Part shown: piece by piece, positions 1-5,125 of the stretch
Position numbering within the stretch: the first letter of the stretch is position 1
Layout of the letters: each line of letters starts with the position of its first letter
NCBI GenBank assembly: GCA_020025655.1
Contig: JAHHRR010000076.1
Location: 1-5,125, forward strand
Reading direction: 5' to 3'
Length of the DNA stretch: 5,125 nucleotides
Source: Oscillospiraceae bacterium
GTDB taxonomy: Bacteria > Bacillota > Clostridia > Oscillospirales > Oscillospiraceae
The notes under the pieces: model-generated
Seen by the model: only the letters and a program-made list of their open reading frames with translations
Told to the model about the DNA's origin: nothing
Database searches by the model: none
Program-made: the position numbers and the translations under genes

Positions 1-82
1 TTAAAAAAGACTGTGTTATTATAGCTGAGCATTGAATAATTAAAAAAAGGTTAATGTTCAGGCGTTATAATGGTGGTATTAT

Positions 83-116
83 AAAAAAGCCGCAAATTCA
101 TTTTAGAATTTGCGGC
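83..116 (-). terminator. Rho-independent terminator of the tRNA-Arg gene
   Basis: On the minus strand an 11-bp perfect stem (arms 106-116 and 89-99, GCCGCAAATTC with GAATTTGCGGC) closes a 6-base loop. It is followed immediately by six T (A83-A88 on the plus strand). It begins 6 bases past the CCA end of the tRNA, as expected for the end of a monocistronic tRNA transcript. The plus-strand side lacks a T-run, so it should act leftward only. Confidence 0.93.
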
Positions 117-122
117 AGATGC

Positions 123-199
123 TGGCACTCCCGGCGCGATTCGAACGCGCGACCTTCCGCTTAGGAGGCGGACGCTCTATCCTGCTGAGCTACGGGAGC
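123..199 (-). tRNA. tRNA-Arg (anticodon CCT), CCA encoded
   Basis: A complete 77-nt cloverleaf can be folded by eye. It has a 7-bp acceptor stem starting GCTCCCG, a D-stem GCTC/GAGC, an anticodon stem TCCGC/GCGGA and a seven-base loop CTCCTAA. The variable region is 5 bases, and the T-stem GCGCG/CGCGC carries the canonical TTCGAAT loop. Discriminator G73 is followed by an encoded CCA (plus-strand 123-125). The anticodon CCT (plus-strand 163-165) reads AGG arginine codons, which the neighbouring transporter gene uses. The first acceptor pair is a G1-U72 wobble; the other six are Watson-Crick. The gene stands alone, with its own promoter about 17 bases upstream and its own terminator just downstream. 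Confidence 0.97.
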
Positions 200-216
200 A
201 TATGTACAGCTTTTTA

Positions 217-245
217 ATATTACATCAAGTTTAACTATATGTCAA
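217..245 (-). promoter_or_regulatory. Sigma-70/sigma-A promoter of tRNA-Arg
   Basis: The minus strand carries a perfect -35 box TTGACA (240-245), a 17-base spacer and a -10 box TAATAT (217-222) matching 5 of 6 consensus positions. Transcription should start near position 210, giving a precursor with a leader of about 10 nt before the mature 5' end at 199. A strong housekeeping promoter suits a stable RNA gene. Confidence 0.88.
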
Positions 246-272
246 TCAATTATTGGCTTAGAAAGGGTAACA

Positions 273-3182
273 ATGCTCAAACTAAAAGACATAAAGAAGA
301 ATTATCTCTCGGGAGATTCTGAGGTGCAGGCCCTCAAAGGCGTAAATCTGGAATTTCGTGAAAGTGAATTTGTTGCAATTCTCGGTCACTCAGGATGCGG
401 TAAAACTACACTATTAAACATAATTGGCGGACTCGACCACTATACATCGGGCGATCTTGTTATAAACGGCAGGTCTACCAAGAGCTTTAAGGACGAGGAC
501 TGGGACAATTACCGCAATCATTCCATAGGCTTTGTTTTTCAGTCATATAATCTTATCCCCCACCAGACTGTTCTTTCAAATGTTGAGCTTGCAATGACAC
601 TGTCCGGCGTCGCACCGGCAGAAAGACGTAAAAAAGCGGTGGAGGCTCTGAAAAAAGTCGGTCTTGCCGATCAGCTCAATAAAAAGCCAAACCAGATGTC
701 CGGCGGTCAGATGCAGAGAGTTGCAATAGCAAGAGCCCTTGTTAACGATCCCGATATTCTGCTTGCAGATGAGCCTACCGGTGCGCTGGACTCTGAAACC
801 TCGGTTCAGATAATGGAGATTCTGAAAGAAATTTCCAAAGATAAGCTTATTATAATGGTCACCCATAACCCTGAGCTTGCAACTGCCTATGCCGGCAGAA
901 TCATCAGACTCAAGGACGGCGTAATTGTGGACGACAGTATGCCTTATTCCTCGGCGGATGAAGCTGCTGTGCCTGCTAAAAAGGCAAAAAAGCCTTCTAT
1001 GAGCTTTTTAACTGCGCTTTCACTTTCTACCAATAACCTGCTTACCAAAAAGGCCCGTACCCTGCTTACAGCTTTTGCGGGAAGCATCGGTATTATAGGT
1101 ATAGCGCTCATTATGTCTCTGTCAAACGGAATCCAGAACTATATAGATGATGTTCAGGAGGACACTCTTTCAAGCTATCCTATTACAATTCAGGCCGAAA
1201 GCGTTGATATGGCAGGCATGATGACCTCGCTTATGGGCATTCATGCGGACAACATGGAAAATAAACACGAAAAAGATGCTGTTTACTCCAGTACGATTAT
1301 GTACGACATGATGAACTCTATGGTTTCCACCGAAACCCAGAAAAACAATCTTGAAAAATTCAGATTGTACGTTGAGGACGATAACAGCGAGATTGCTCCG
1401 TATCTAAGTACAGTACAGTATTCATATGATATGGACATGAATCTGTACGCAAAAGACAAAGAGGGCAATATTGTAAAAACCGACGTGGTCGAAATGCTTC
1501 AAAACGCTATGAGCACCATTTACGGCGGTGATTACAGTAAATTCTTTGATACCTACGGGCAGTATTACGCAGTAGCCAATGTCTGGCAGGAAATGCTGCC
1601 GGGTGAAAACGGCGAAAACATTCACCCTCTTTTAAAGCAGCAGTATGAGCTTTTATACGGACACTGGCCGGAAAAATACGACGAAGTTATTCTGGTTGTA
1701 GATAAGAACAATGAAATTTCAGATATGATGCTCTACACCCTCGGTCTTAAATCTATGGACAATGTTACTGAGGACATGGAAAAAATGATTGATCAGCAGC
1801 AGGTTCATGCCGAGACGGAAAGCTGGAGCTATGAGGATATCTGCAATATAAGTTTCCGTTACATTTACCCCGCCGACGAATACTCCTACGATGAGGAAAG
1901 CGGCGAATATATTAAGCTTTCAGATGAAGAGCTGGGCCTTAAAACCCTGTATAACAATGGTATGCCGGTGAAAATTGTCGGCGTTATCAGGCTGAATGAA
2001 GATGCTGCATCTGGAATGATGACCGGCGCCATCGGCTACACCCATGAGTTTGTTGAGCATATTATGGCAGAAAGCGCTAAAAAAGAAATGGTCAGAAAGC
2101 AGCTTGACAATCCCGAAAAGGATGTTTTCTGCGATCTGCCCTTTATTGATAAGAAAAACGAGCAGGAAGAGAAAATAAATGCTGCAAAGAACTACATTGC
2201 AAATGCAGATGATGAGCAGCTTTCAGAACTCTACATAAGCTATATGTCCAGACCTGAGGACAGCTTTATTGAGGAAACTGTCGGCGAACAAATGGATAAT
2301 ATGACACGTGCCGATATAGAAAAGATGGTTCTCGACTACTATCCGGAATACTCCTCCATGCTTGACAAAATGGATGATGAAACCCTCTTTGAATATATGT
2401 CAAAAATGGCAGAGGATGAGGTTATAAAACAGTACGGAATTCAGATGTCGGCGATTTATTCCCAGCTCCCTGACGCTGAACTTGCAGAGAATTTCCGACT
2501 TCTGGTTCTTGAAGATGAGGATTATCTCTGGCTGTATGACAACTCTATGCCAAGAGCCTTTTCAACCGGCACTCTTAAAGACAGTCTTAAAGCGCTGGGG
2601 TATGTAGATCTTGACAGTCCCAGCACTATAAATCTTTACGCTTCCACATTCTACGATAAGGATATGATCTCGGCGGCAATTGAACATTATAATGAAGGCG
2701 TCGAGGATGAAGATAAAATAACCTATACAGACATGGTTGCAGTGCTTATGAGCTCCATTACTACTATTATAAATGTTATAAGCTATGTGCTTATAGCTTT
2801 TGTGGCAATTTCGCTTATTGTCTCTTCTATTATGATAGGTATTATCACATACATCAGCGTTCTTGAAAGAACAAAGGAAATCGGTATCCTGCGTGCAATC
2901 GGCGCATCCAAGAAGGATGTATCGAGGGTCTTTAATGCTGAGACATTTATAGTGGGACTTACGGCGGGACTTATCGGTATAGGCGCTACAATGCTGCTGA
3001 ATATGCCGATTAACCATATTATACATGAGCTTTCCGGTATAGACACCATAAATTCAAGCCTGCCCTGGCTTGGCGGTCTTATACTTGTGGTTATAAGCGT
3101 GCTTCTTACCCTGCTTGCGGGACTCATTCCCTCAAAACTTGCAGCAAAGAAAGATCCCGTAGAAGCCCTCAGAACAGAATAA
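273..3182 (+). CDS. MacB/FtsX-type ABC transporter, ATPase fused to permease, with large extracytoplasmic domain
   Basis: A 969-residue membrane protein. Residues 1-225 form an ABC ATPase of the LolD/MacB class: Walker A G38-HSGCGKTT-46, Q-loop Gln90, signature MSGGQ 142-146, Walker B DILLADE 161-167, D-loop ALD 171-173 and switch His198. An Ala/Lys-rich linker (about 227-242) leads to TM1 (about 266-287). A long acidic, extracytoplasmic domain follows (about 288-832), then TM2 (836-861), TM3 (889-911) and TM4 (932-953). The permease end has the typical ERTKEIGILRAIGAS loop (865-879) and DPVEALR near the C terminus (962-968). This is MacB topology, but MacB's outer domain is only about 200-250 residues. 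Such proteins usually couple ATP hydrolysis to conformational work across the membrane (peptide or toxin export, resistance, envelope functions). The substrate here is unknown, and no MacA-like adaptor or two-component system is in view. The start is ATG273, with GAAAGGG at 261-267 five bases upstream. The protein looks intact. Domain calls are sure; the role is not. Confidence 0.96.
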   Translation: MLKLKDIKKNYLSGDSEVQALKGVNLEFRESEFVAILGHSGCGKTTLLNIIGGLDHYTSGDLVINGRSTKSFKDEDWDNYRNHSIGFVFQSYNLIPHQTVLSNVELAMTLSGVAPAERRKKAVEALKKVGLADQLNKKPNQMSGGQMQRVAIARALVNDPDILLADEPTGALDSETSVQIMEILKEISKDKLIIMVTHNPELATAYAGRIIRLKDGVIVDDSMPYSSADEAAVPAKKAKKPSMSFLTALSLSTNNLLTKKARTLLTAFAGSIGIIGIALIMSLSNGIQNYIDDVQEDTLSSYPITIQAESVDMAGMMTSLMGIHADNMENKHEKDAVYSSTIMYDMMNSMVSTETQKNNLEKFRLYVEDDNSEIAPYLSTVQYSYDMDMNLYAKDKEGNIVKTDVVEMLQNAMSTIYGGDYSKFFDTYGQYYAVANVWQEMLPGENGENIHPLLKQQYELLYGHWPEKYDEVILVVDKNNEISDMMLYTLGLKSMDNVTEDMEKMIDQQQVHAETESWSYEDICNISFRYIYPADEYSYDEESGEYIKLSDEELGLKTLYNNGMPVKIVGVIRLNEDAASGMMTGAIGYTHEFVEHIMAESAKKEMVRKQLDNPEKDVFCDLPFIDKKNEQEEKINAAKNYIANADDEQLSELYISYMSRPEDSFIEETVGEQMDNMTRADIEKMVLDYYPEYSSMLDKMDDETLFEYMSKMAEDEVIKQYGIQMSAIYSQLPDAELAENFRLLVLEDEDYLWLYDNSMPRAFSTGTLKDSLKALGYVDLDSPSTINLYASTFYDKDMISAAIEHYNEGVEDEDKITYTDMVAVLMSSITTIINVISYVLIAFVAISLIVSSIMIGIITYISVLERTKEIGILRAIGASKKDVSRVFNAETFIVGLTAGLIGIGATMLLNMPINHIIHELSGIDTINSSLPWLGGLILVVISVLLTLLAGLIPSKLAAKKDPVEALRTE
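2202..2531 (+). repeat. Two-copy degenerate repeat (about 55 residues each) in the transporter's outer domain
   Basis: Residues 644-698 and 699-753 of the ABC protein share a pattern. Each unit opens with DDE-x-L-x-E (646-652 and 701-707). Each then has Y-M-S-[RK] (657-660 and 708-711) and G-x-Q-M (671-674 and 722-725), with identical spacing between these last two motifs. A second amphipathic helix follows, with key hydrophobics Ile682 and Leu737 exactly 55 apart. A four-residue gap before YMS is balanced by four extra residues after GxQM. Similarity at DNA level is limited (for example TATATGTC at 2241 and 2394), so the duplication is old. It is predicted helical; its function is unknown. 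Confidence 0.6.
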
Positions 3183-3208
3183 CGGCCTTCTCTAAGTATT
3201 ACATTTTT

Positions 3209-3265
3209 AAGCATAAAGCAGAACACTTAAAGGAAATCTTTAACGGGTTTCGGGGTGTTATGCTT
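3209..3265 (+). other. Possible structured 3' UTR element downstream of the transporter gene
   Basis: In the 114 bases between the transporter stop and the main terminator, an 8-bp outer stem can form (AAGCATAA 3209-3216 with TTATGCTT 3258-3265). It encloses CAC 3224-3226 with GTG 3255-3257 and a 6-bp inner hairpin (TTAAAG 3227-3232, CTTTAA 3238-3243). An unpaired G-rich bulge, CGGGTTTCGGG (3244-3254), lies on the 3' side. Only a short T-run (3264-3268) follows, and it overlaps the stem, so this is at best a weak terminator. It could instead be a 3' UTR fold, or chance. Confidence 0.3.
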
Positions 3266-3295
3266 TTTGCAAAATATGCTTTGAAATTTAAACGG

Positions 3296-3333
3296 AAAAA
3301 GCCGGCTGTGCAATTGCACAGCCGGCTTTTTTT
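3296..3333. terminator. Bidirectional Rho-independent terminator between convergent genes
   Basis: Positions 3301-3326 are a perfect 26-base palindrome: arms GCCGGCTGTGC and GCACAGCCGGC around AATT. Five A precede it (3296-3300) and seven T follow (3327-3333). On the plus strand it ends the transporter transcript with a T7 tract. On the minus strand it ends the SDR operon, 57 bases past that operon's stop, with a T5 tract. The long GC-rich stem predicts efficient termination both ways. Confidence 0.93.
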
Positions 3334-3390
3334 CAGAAGTAAAATGCTCCTCAATCAGCCTCAGAAATACTGAAGGGCTTAGAATTTAAT

Positions 3391-4188
3391 TTAACGCTTG
3401 TTCTTCATGTTGACCATATCACCGTAGATAGGTGATGCGGAACCGAAGCCGCCGTGTACGGCGAGAACCTGGCAGGTGGTGTAGGGAGCTTCTGCGAAGT
3501 AAACAACAGCATCAGCAATTTCCTCAGGTGTTGCCATGCGGTGAATGGGAGTATGCTTTAAGAAGAACTCCTGGAAAGTGGGAGTAAGGTTATTCATAAC
3601 AGCCTCAGTTGCGGTCATGCCGGGGCAGACAGCGTTACAGGCGATGTTGTATTTTGCAGAATGAATTGCAATCATCTTTGTGAGGTGAAGAATAGCAGCC
3701 TTGGAGGTACCGTATGCGACCTGGCTTGTATCGGGAATCATACCTGCAACAGAACCGATATTTATAATAATACCGGACTTCTGCTTCTTCATTGCCTTGT
3801 TAATAGCTCTCTGGCTGGCGATGAATACAGAGGACAGGTGTGCGTCTGCATATTTTGCAAATACAGAATAGTCGGTTGACAGGAAGTCCTTATCATCAAC
3901 GGGGTTTGTACCGCCGAAGTTATTTACAAGAATGTCTATTCTGCCTTCCTCTTCGATAACGGTATCGATCATGGCAGCAATGCTTTCTTTATCGTAAGCT
4001 TCAAAGTAAACAGTCTTTACGTTGTAGCCCTGAGCGTTCAAAGCCTCAGCTTTCTGCTTACCGACCTCAAGATTGCGGCATGCCATGTAAACAAGAGCGC
4101 CTTCTTTTGCCAGAGCTTCAACAGTGCAGTATCCGATTCCTCTTGTGGAAGCGGTAACTATTGCTATTTTGCCTTCTAATTTTTTCAT
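3391..4188 (-). CDS. Short-chain dehydrogenase/reductase resembling clostridial NADP-dependent 7-alpha-hydroxysteroid dehydrogenase
   Basis: A 265-residue classical SDR (Rossmann fold, cytoplasmic, no signal peptide). The cofactor loop TASTRGIG (12-19) has Ala for the usual first Gly. Arg16 and Arg38 (after YMAC, end of strand 2) favour NADP(H). NNFGG (89-93), Ser146, Tyr159, Lys163 and CPG (188-190) are present. From memory, not from an alignment, it follows the Clostridium absonum/sardiniense 7-alpha-HSDH almost without gaps: KLEGK start, STRGIG, KEGALVY, GRIDILVNN, GGTN, and a C-terminal GGF tail of similar length. Those enzymes interconvert the 7-alpha-hydroxyl and 7-keto groups of bile acids. 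The odd point is His117 (codon CAC) where the catalytic-tetrad Asn belongs, so activity or substrate may differ. The start ATG has AAAGGA (4196-4201) seven bases upstream. It is second in an operon, 46 bases after the other SDR. The SDR family is certain; the steroid substrate is inferred, and another secondary alcohol or ketone is possible. Confidence 0.93.
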   Translation of the reverse strand: MKKLEGKIAIVTASTRGIGYCTVEALAKEGALVYMACRNLEVGKQKAEALNAQGYNVKTVYFEAYDKESIAAMIDTVIEEEGRIDILVNNFGGTNPVDDKDFLSTDYSVFAKYADAHLSSVFIASQRAINKAMKKQKSGIIINIGSVAGMIPDTSQVAYGTSKAAILHLTKMIAIHSAKYNIACNAVCPGMTATEAVMNNLTPTFQEFFLKHTPIHRMATPEEIADAVVYFAEAPYTTCQVLAVHGGFGSASPIYGDMVNMKNKR

Positions 4189-4218
4189 GGTAATGTCCTT
4201 TCTTTGATTATGTTATGT

Positions 4219-4230
4219 ATTTTGCAAAAT
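4219..4230. repeat. 12-bp AT-rich palindrome in the gap between the two SDR genes
   Basis: ATTTTGCAAAAT is a perfect palindrome in the 46-base gap, upstream of the ribosome binding site of the second SDR gene. Its TTTTGCAAAATA core recurs at 3265-3276, downstream of the transporter gene. It may be a small operator or a weak mRNA hairpin. A short AT-rich palindrome can also arise by chance. Confidence 0.3.
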
Positions 4231-4234
4231 TAAC

Positions 4235-5020
4235 TTACAGATTTGCGCCGCAGTCAAGTGTTATAACCTGACCTGTCATGCAGCGGGATTCGTCGGATGC
4301 AAGGAACAGCAGTGCATTTGCAACATCAACAGGCTGGCAGATGCCGCCCTTGAGAGAGGTGTGAGCCTGAATGCTGTCGTAAAGCTCGTTTGCTTCCTTG
4401 CAGTAATCTGTCTTTGCGCCGGAAGCCTTTTTGGTCATCGGGGTCCATACTGTGCCCGGGCAGACGCAGTTTGCACGGATTAAGGGCTGGCGGTTGGCGA
4501 AACGAAGAGCAATATTCTTCGTGAGAGCAACAATAGCGCCCTTTGATGCAGCATAAGCAGCGCTGCCGTTACCGGTTACACCAGCAACAGAGGCGAGCAT
4601 CACTACATTACCTGTTCCCTGCTTTTCAAAAACCTGTGTTACGGCACGGGTAAGATACATTGTGCCTTTAAGGTTTACATTGATAACCTTTTCAAGATCG
4701 GAATCAAGAAAAGCATCAACGGGCCGCATTCCCATATCGAGGATACCTGCAATATTGGCAAGAACATCTATTCTGCCATAAATCTCCATTATTTTATCAA
4801 CGACTTCTGCGCACTGCTGAGAGTTGGAAATATCGGCCTCAAATACGCTGACTTCGCCGCCGGCTTTACGGATTTTAGCTGCCTGTTTTTCCAGTGACTC
4901 TAACTTTATGTCGAGCATAGCTACTTTTGCACCCTCAGCGCAGAATAACTCGGCGGTTTTTGCTCCGATGCCGGATGCTGCACCGGTAACCACACAGATT
5001 TTGTTGTCAAGTCTGCCCAT
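4235..5020 (-). CDS. NAD-type classical short-chain dehydrogenase/reductase
   Basis: A 261-residue classical SDR with a full motif set: TGAASGIG (12-19), Asp37 at the end of strand 2 (NAD-preferring), acidic Asp63, NIAG (89-92), tetrad Asn116-Ser144-Tyr156-Lys160 and CPG (187-189). The C terminus (248-258) carries MTGQV and DCG, a variant of the usual TG-x-x-DGG. It should catalyse NAD(H)-linked oxidation or reduction of a secondary alcohol/ketone in the cytoplasm. Nine cysteines are compatible with an anaerobe. The reading frame extends to a TTG at 5026, but that lies one base from the ribosome binding site. ATG at 5018-5020, seven bases from AAGGAG, is the better start and gives MGRLDNK. 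It is the first gene of the two-SDR operon, so it probably acts on the same or a linked substrate as its neighbour. I do not recognise a specific substrate: 3-oxoacyl-ACP reductase-like, sugar-alcohol or another hydroxysteroid position all remain possible. Confidence 0.95.
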   Translation of the reverse strand: MGRLDNKICVVTGAASGIGAKTAELFCAEGAKVAMLDIKLESLEKQAAKIRKAGGEVSVFEADISNSQQCAEVVDKIMEIYGRIDVLANIAGILDMGMRPVDAFLDSDLEKVINVNLKGTMYLTRAVTQVFEKQGTGNVVMLASVAGVTGNGSAAYAASKGAIVALTKNIALRFANRQPLIRANCVCPGTVWTPMTKKASGAKTDYCKEANELYDSIQAHTSLKGGICQPVDVANALLFLASDESRCMTGQVITLDCGANL

Positions 5021-5027
5021 AATCAAT

Positions 5028-5033
5028 CTCCTT
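5028..5033 (-). promoter_or_regulatory. Ribosome binding site that fixes the start of the first SDR gene
   Basis: AAGGAG on the minus strand is separated by seven bases (ATTGATT) from ATG at 5018-5020. It is only one base from the in-frame TTG at 5024-5026. The spacing selects the ATG and shortens the longest reading frame by two codons. Confidence 0.88.
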
Positions 5034-5049
5034 TTTGTTTATTAAACGT

Positions 5050-5066
5050 AAATATAATTTATATTT
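5050..5066. promoter_or_regulatory. Perfect 8-1-8 inverted repeat overlapping the SDR operon promoter (candidate operator)
   Basis: AAATATAA (5050-5057) and TTATATTT (5059-5066) are perfect inverted arms around one central T. They cover the predicted -10 box (5051-5056) and part of the spacer. A dimeric repressor could block the promoter here. The repeat is entirely A/T, in an AT-rich gap, so chance symmetry is a real alternative. Confidence 0.35.
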
Positions 5067-5079
5067 CAAATATTACCAA
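5051..5079 (-). promoter_or_regulatory. Candidate sigma-A promoter of the two-gene SDR operon
   Basis: On the minus strand TTGGTA (5074-5079; 4 of 6 matches to TTGACA) and TATATT (5051-5056; 5 of 6 matches to TATAAT) are 17 bases apart. Transcription would start near 5044, giving a leader of about 24 bases before the ATG at 5020. The surrounding AT-rich sequence offers other possible boxes, so the exact choice is uncertain. Confidence 0.45.
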
Positions 5080-5125
5080 AATAATATCATTTCTACTAGC
5101 TTTATGACAGACAAAAACCGCAAGA

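Noticed and set aside
66..71. Perfect TATAAT on the plus strand left of the tRNA gene
   Set aside because: No acceptable -35 box 16-18 bases upstream (that stretch is A-rich), no extended -10 TG, and the tRNA unit lies downstream in opposite orientation. The 1-82 flank holds no gene I can support.
213..241. Plus-strand promoter for the ABC transporter gene (TTTAAT, 17 bases, TATATG)
   Set aside because: Only a weak match at both boxes, and it lies within the strong opposite-strand tRNA promoter. A promoter for the transporter must exist somewhere nearby or upstream, but I cannot place it with confidence.
2562..3226. Long opposite-strand reading frames under the 3' part of the transporter gene
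   Set aside because: They run antiparallel inside a well-supported coding frame, have no ribosome binding site or recognisable domain, and show low-complexity composition typical of shadow frames. The same holds for the other antisense frames under the transporter and SDR genes.
3357..3379. Small bulged hairpin (AGCCTCAG with CTGA..GGCT) just after the second SDR stop
   Set aside because: The stem is short with a two-base bulge and has no T-run in the operon's direction. The strong palindromic terminator 24 bases further on explains transcript ending.
273..5020. A single functional system joining the transporter and the SDR pair (for example steroid export plus modification)
   Set aside because: The units are convergent and separated by a bidirectional terminator, so they are not co-transcribed. 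Nothing in the sequence links their substrates.
5021..5026. TTG start at 5026 for the first SDR gene
   Set aside because: It is one base from the AAGGAG ribosome binding site, too close for initiation. The ATG two codons later has ideal seven-base spacing and gives the usual SDR N terminus.

Overview
The window looks like chromosomal DNA of an anaerobic, low-to-mid-GC Gram-positive bacterium, most likely a Clostridia member of the gut or rumen type. The grounds are strong AGGAG-like ribosome binding sites, a tRNA gene with an encoded CCA end, the MacB/FtsX-type transporter style common in Firmicutes, and an oxidoreductase that resembles clostridial 7-alpha-hydroxysteroid dehydrogenases. No species is claimed. 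There are no mobile elements, CRISPR arrays or phage genes, and I did not find a clearly novel multi-gene system.

Left part (1-272): an AT-rich flank of about 80 bases with no gene I can support, then a complete leftward single-gene tRNA unit. It has a near-consensus promoter (217-245), tRNA-Arg with anticodon CCT (123-199), and a hairpin plus T-tract terminator (83-116). Its promoter lies in the short divergent gap shared with the leader of the next gene.

Middle (273-3333): one long rightward gene for a 969-residue protein. It fuses an N-terminal ABC ATPase to a four-helix FtsX/MacB-type permease. The domain between transmembrane helices 1 and 2 is about 545 residues, much larger than in ordinary MacB. 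It holds a methionine-rich stretch and a two-copy internal repeat. No adaptor protein, two-component system or separate partner subunit is visible. The gene ends before a perfectly palindromic, A/T-flanked hairpin (3296-3333) that can terminate transcription from both sides.

Right part (3391-5125, minus strand): a two-gene operon of short-chain dehydrogenases/reductases (SDRs), transcribed leftward from a candidate promoter near 5051-5079. The first gene (4235-5020) has every classical catalytic residue and an NAD-type Asp37. The second (3391-4188) resembles clostridial NADP-dependent 7-alpha-HSDHs. It keeps Ser146, Tyr159 and Lys163, but the catalytic-tetrad Asn is replaced by His117. The pair converges on the transporter at the shared terminator. 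A reasonable inference is two linked oxidation/reduction steps on a steroid, bile acid or similar alcohol, one using NAD(H) and the other NADP(H); the substrate cannot be read from sequence. The transporter is convergent, so it is probably regulated separately and need not be related.
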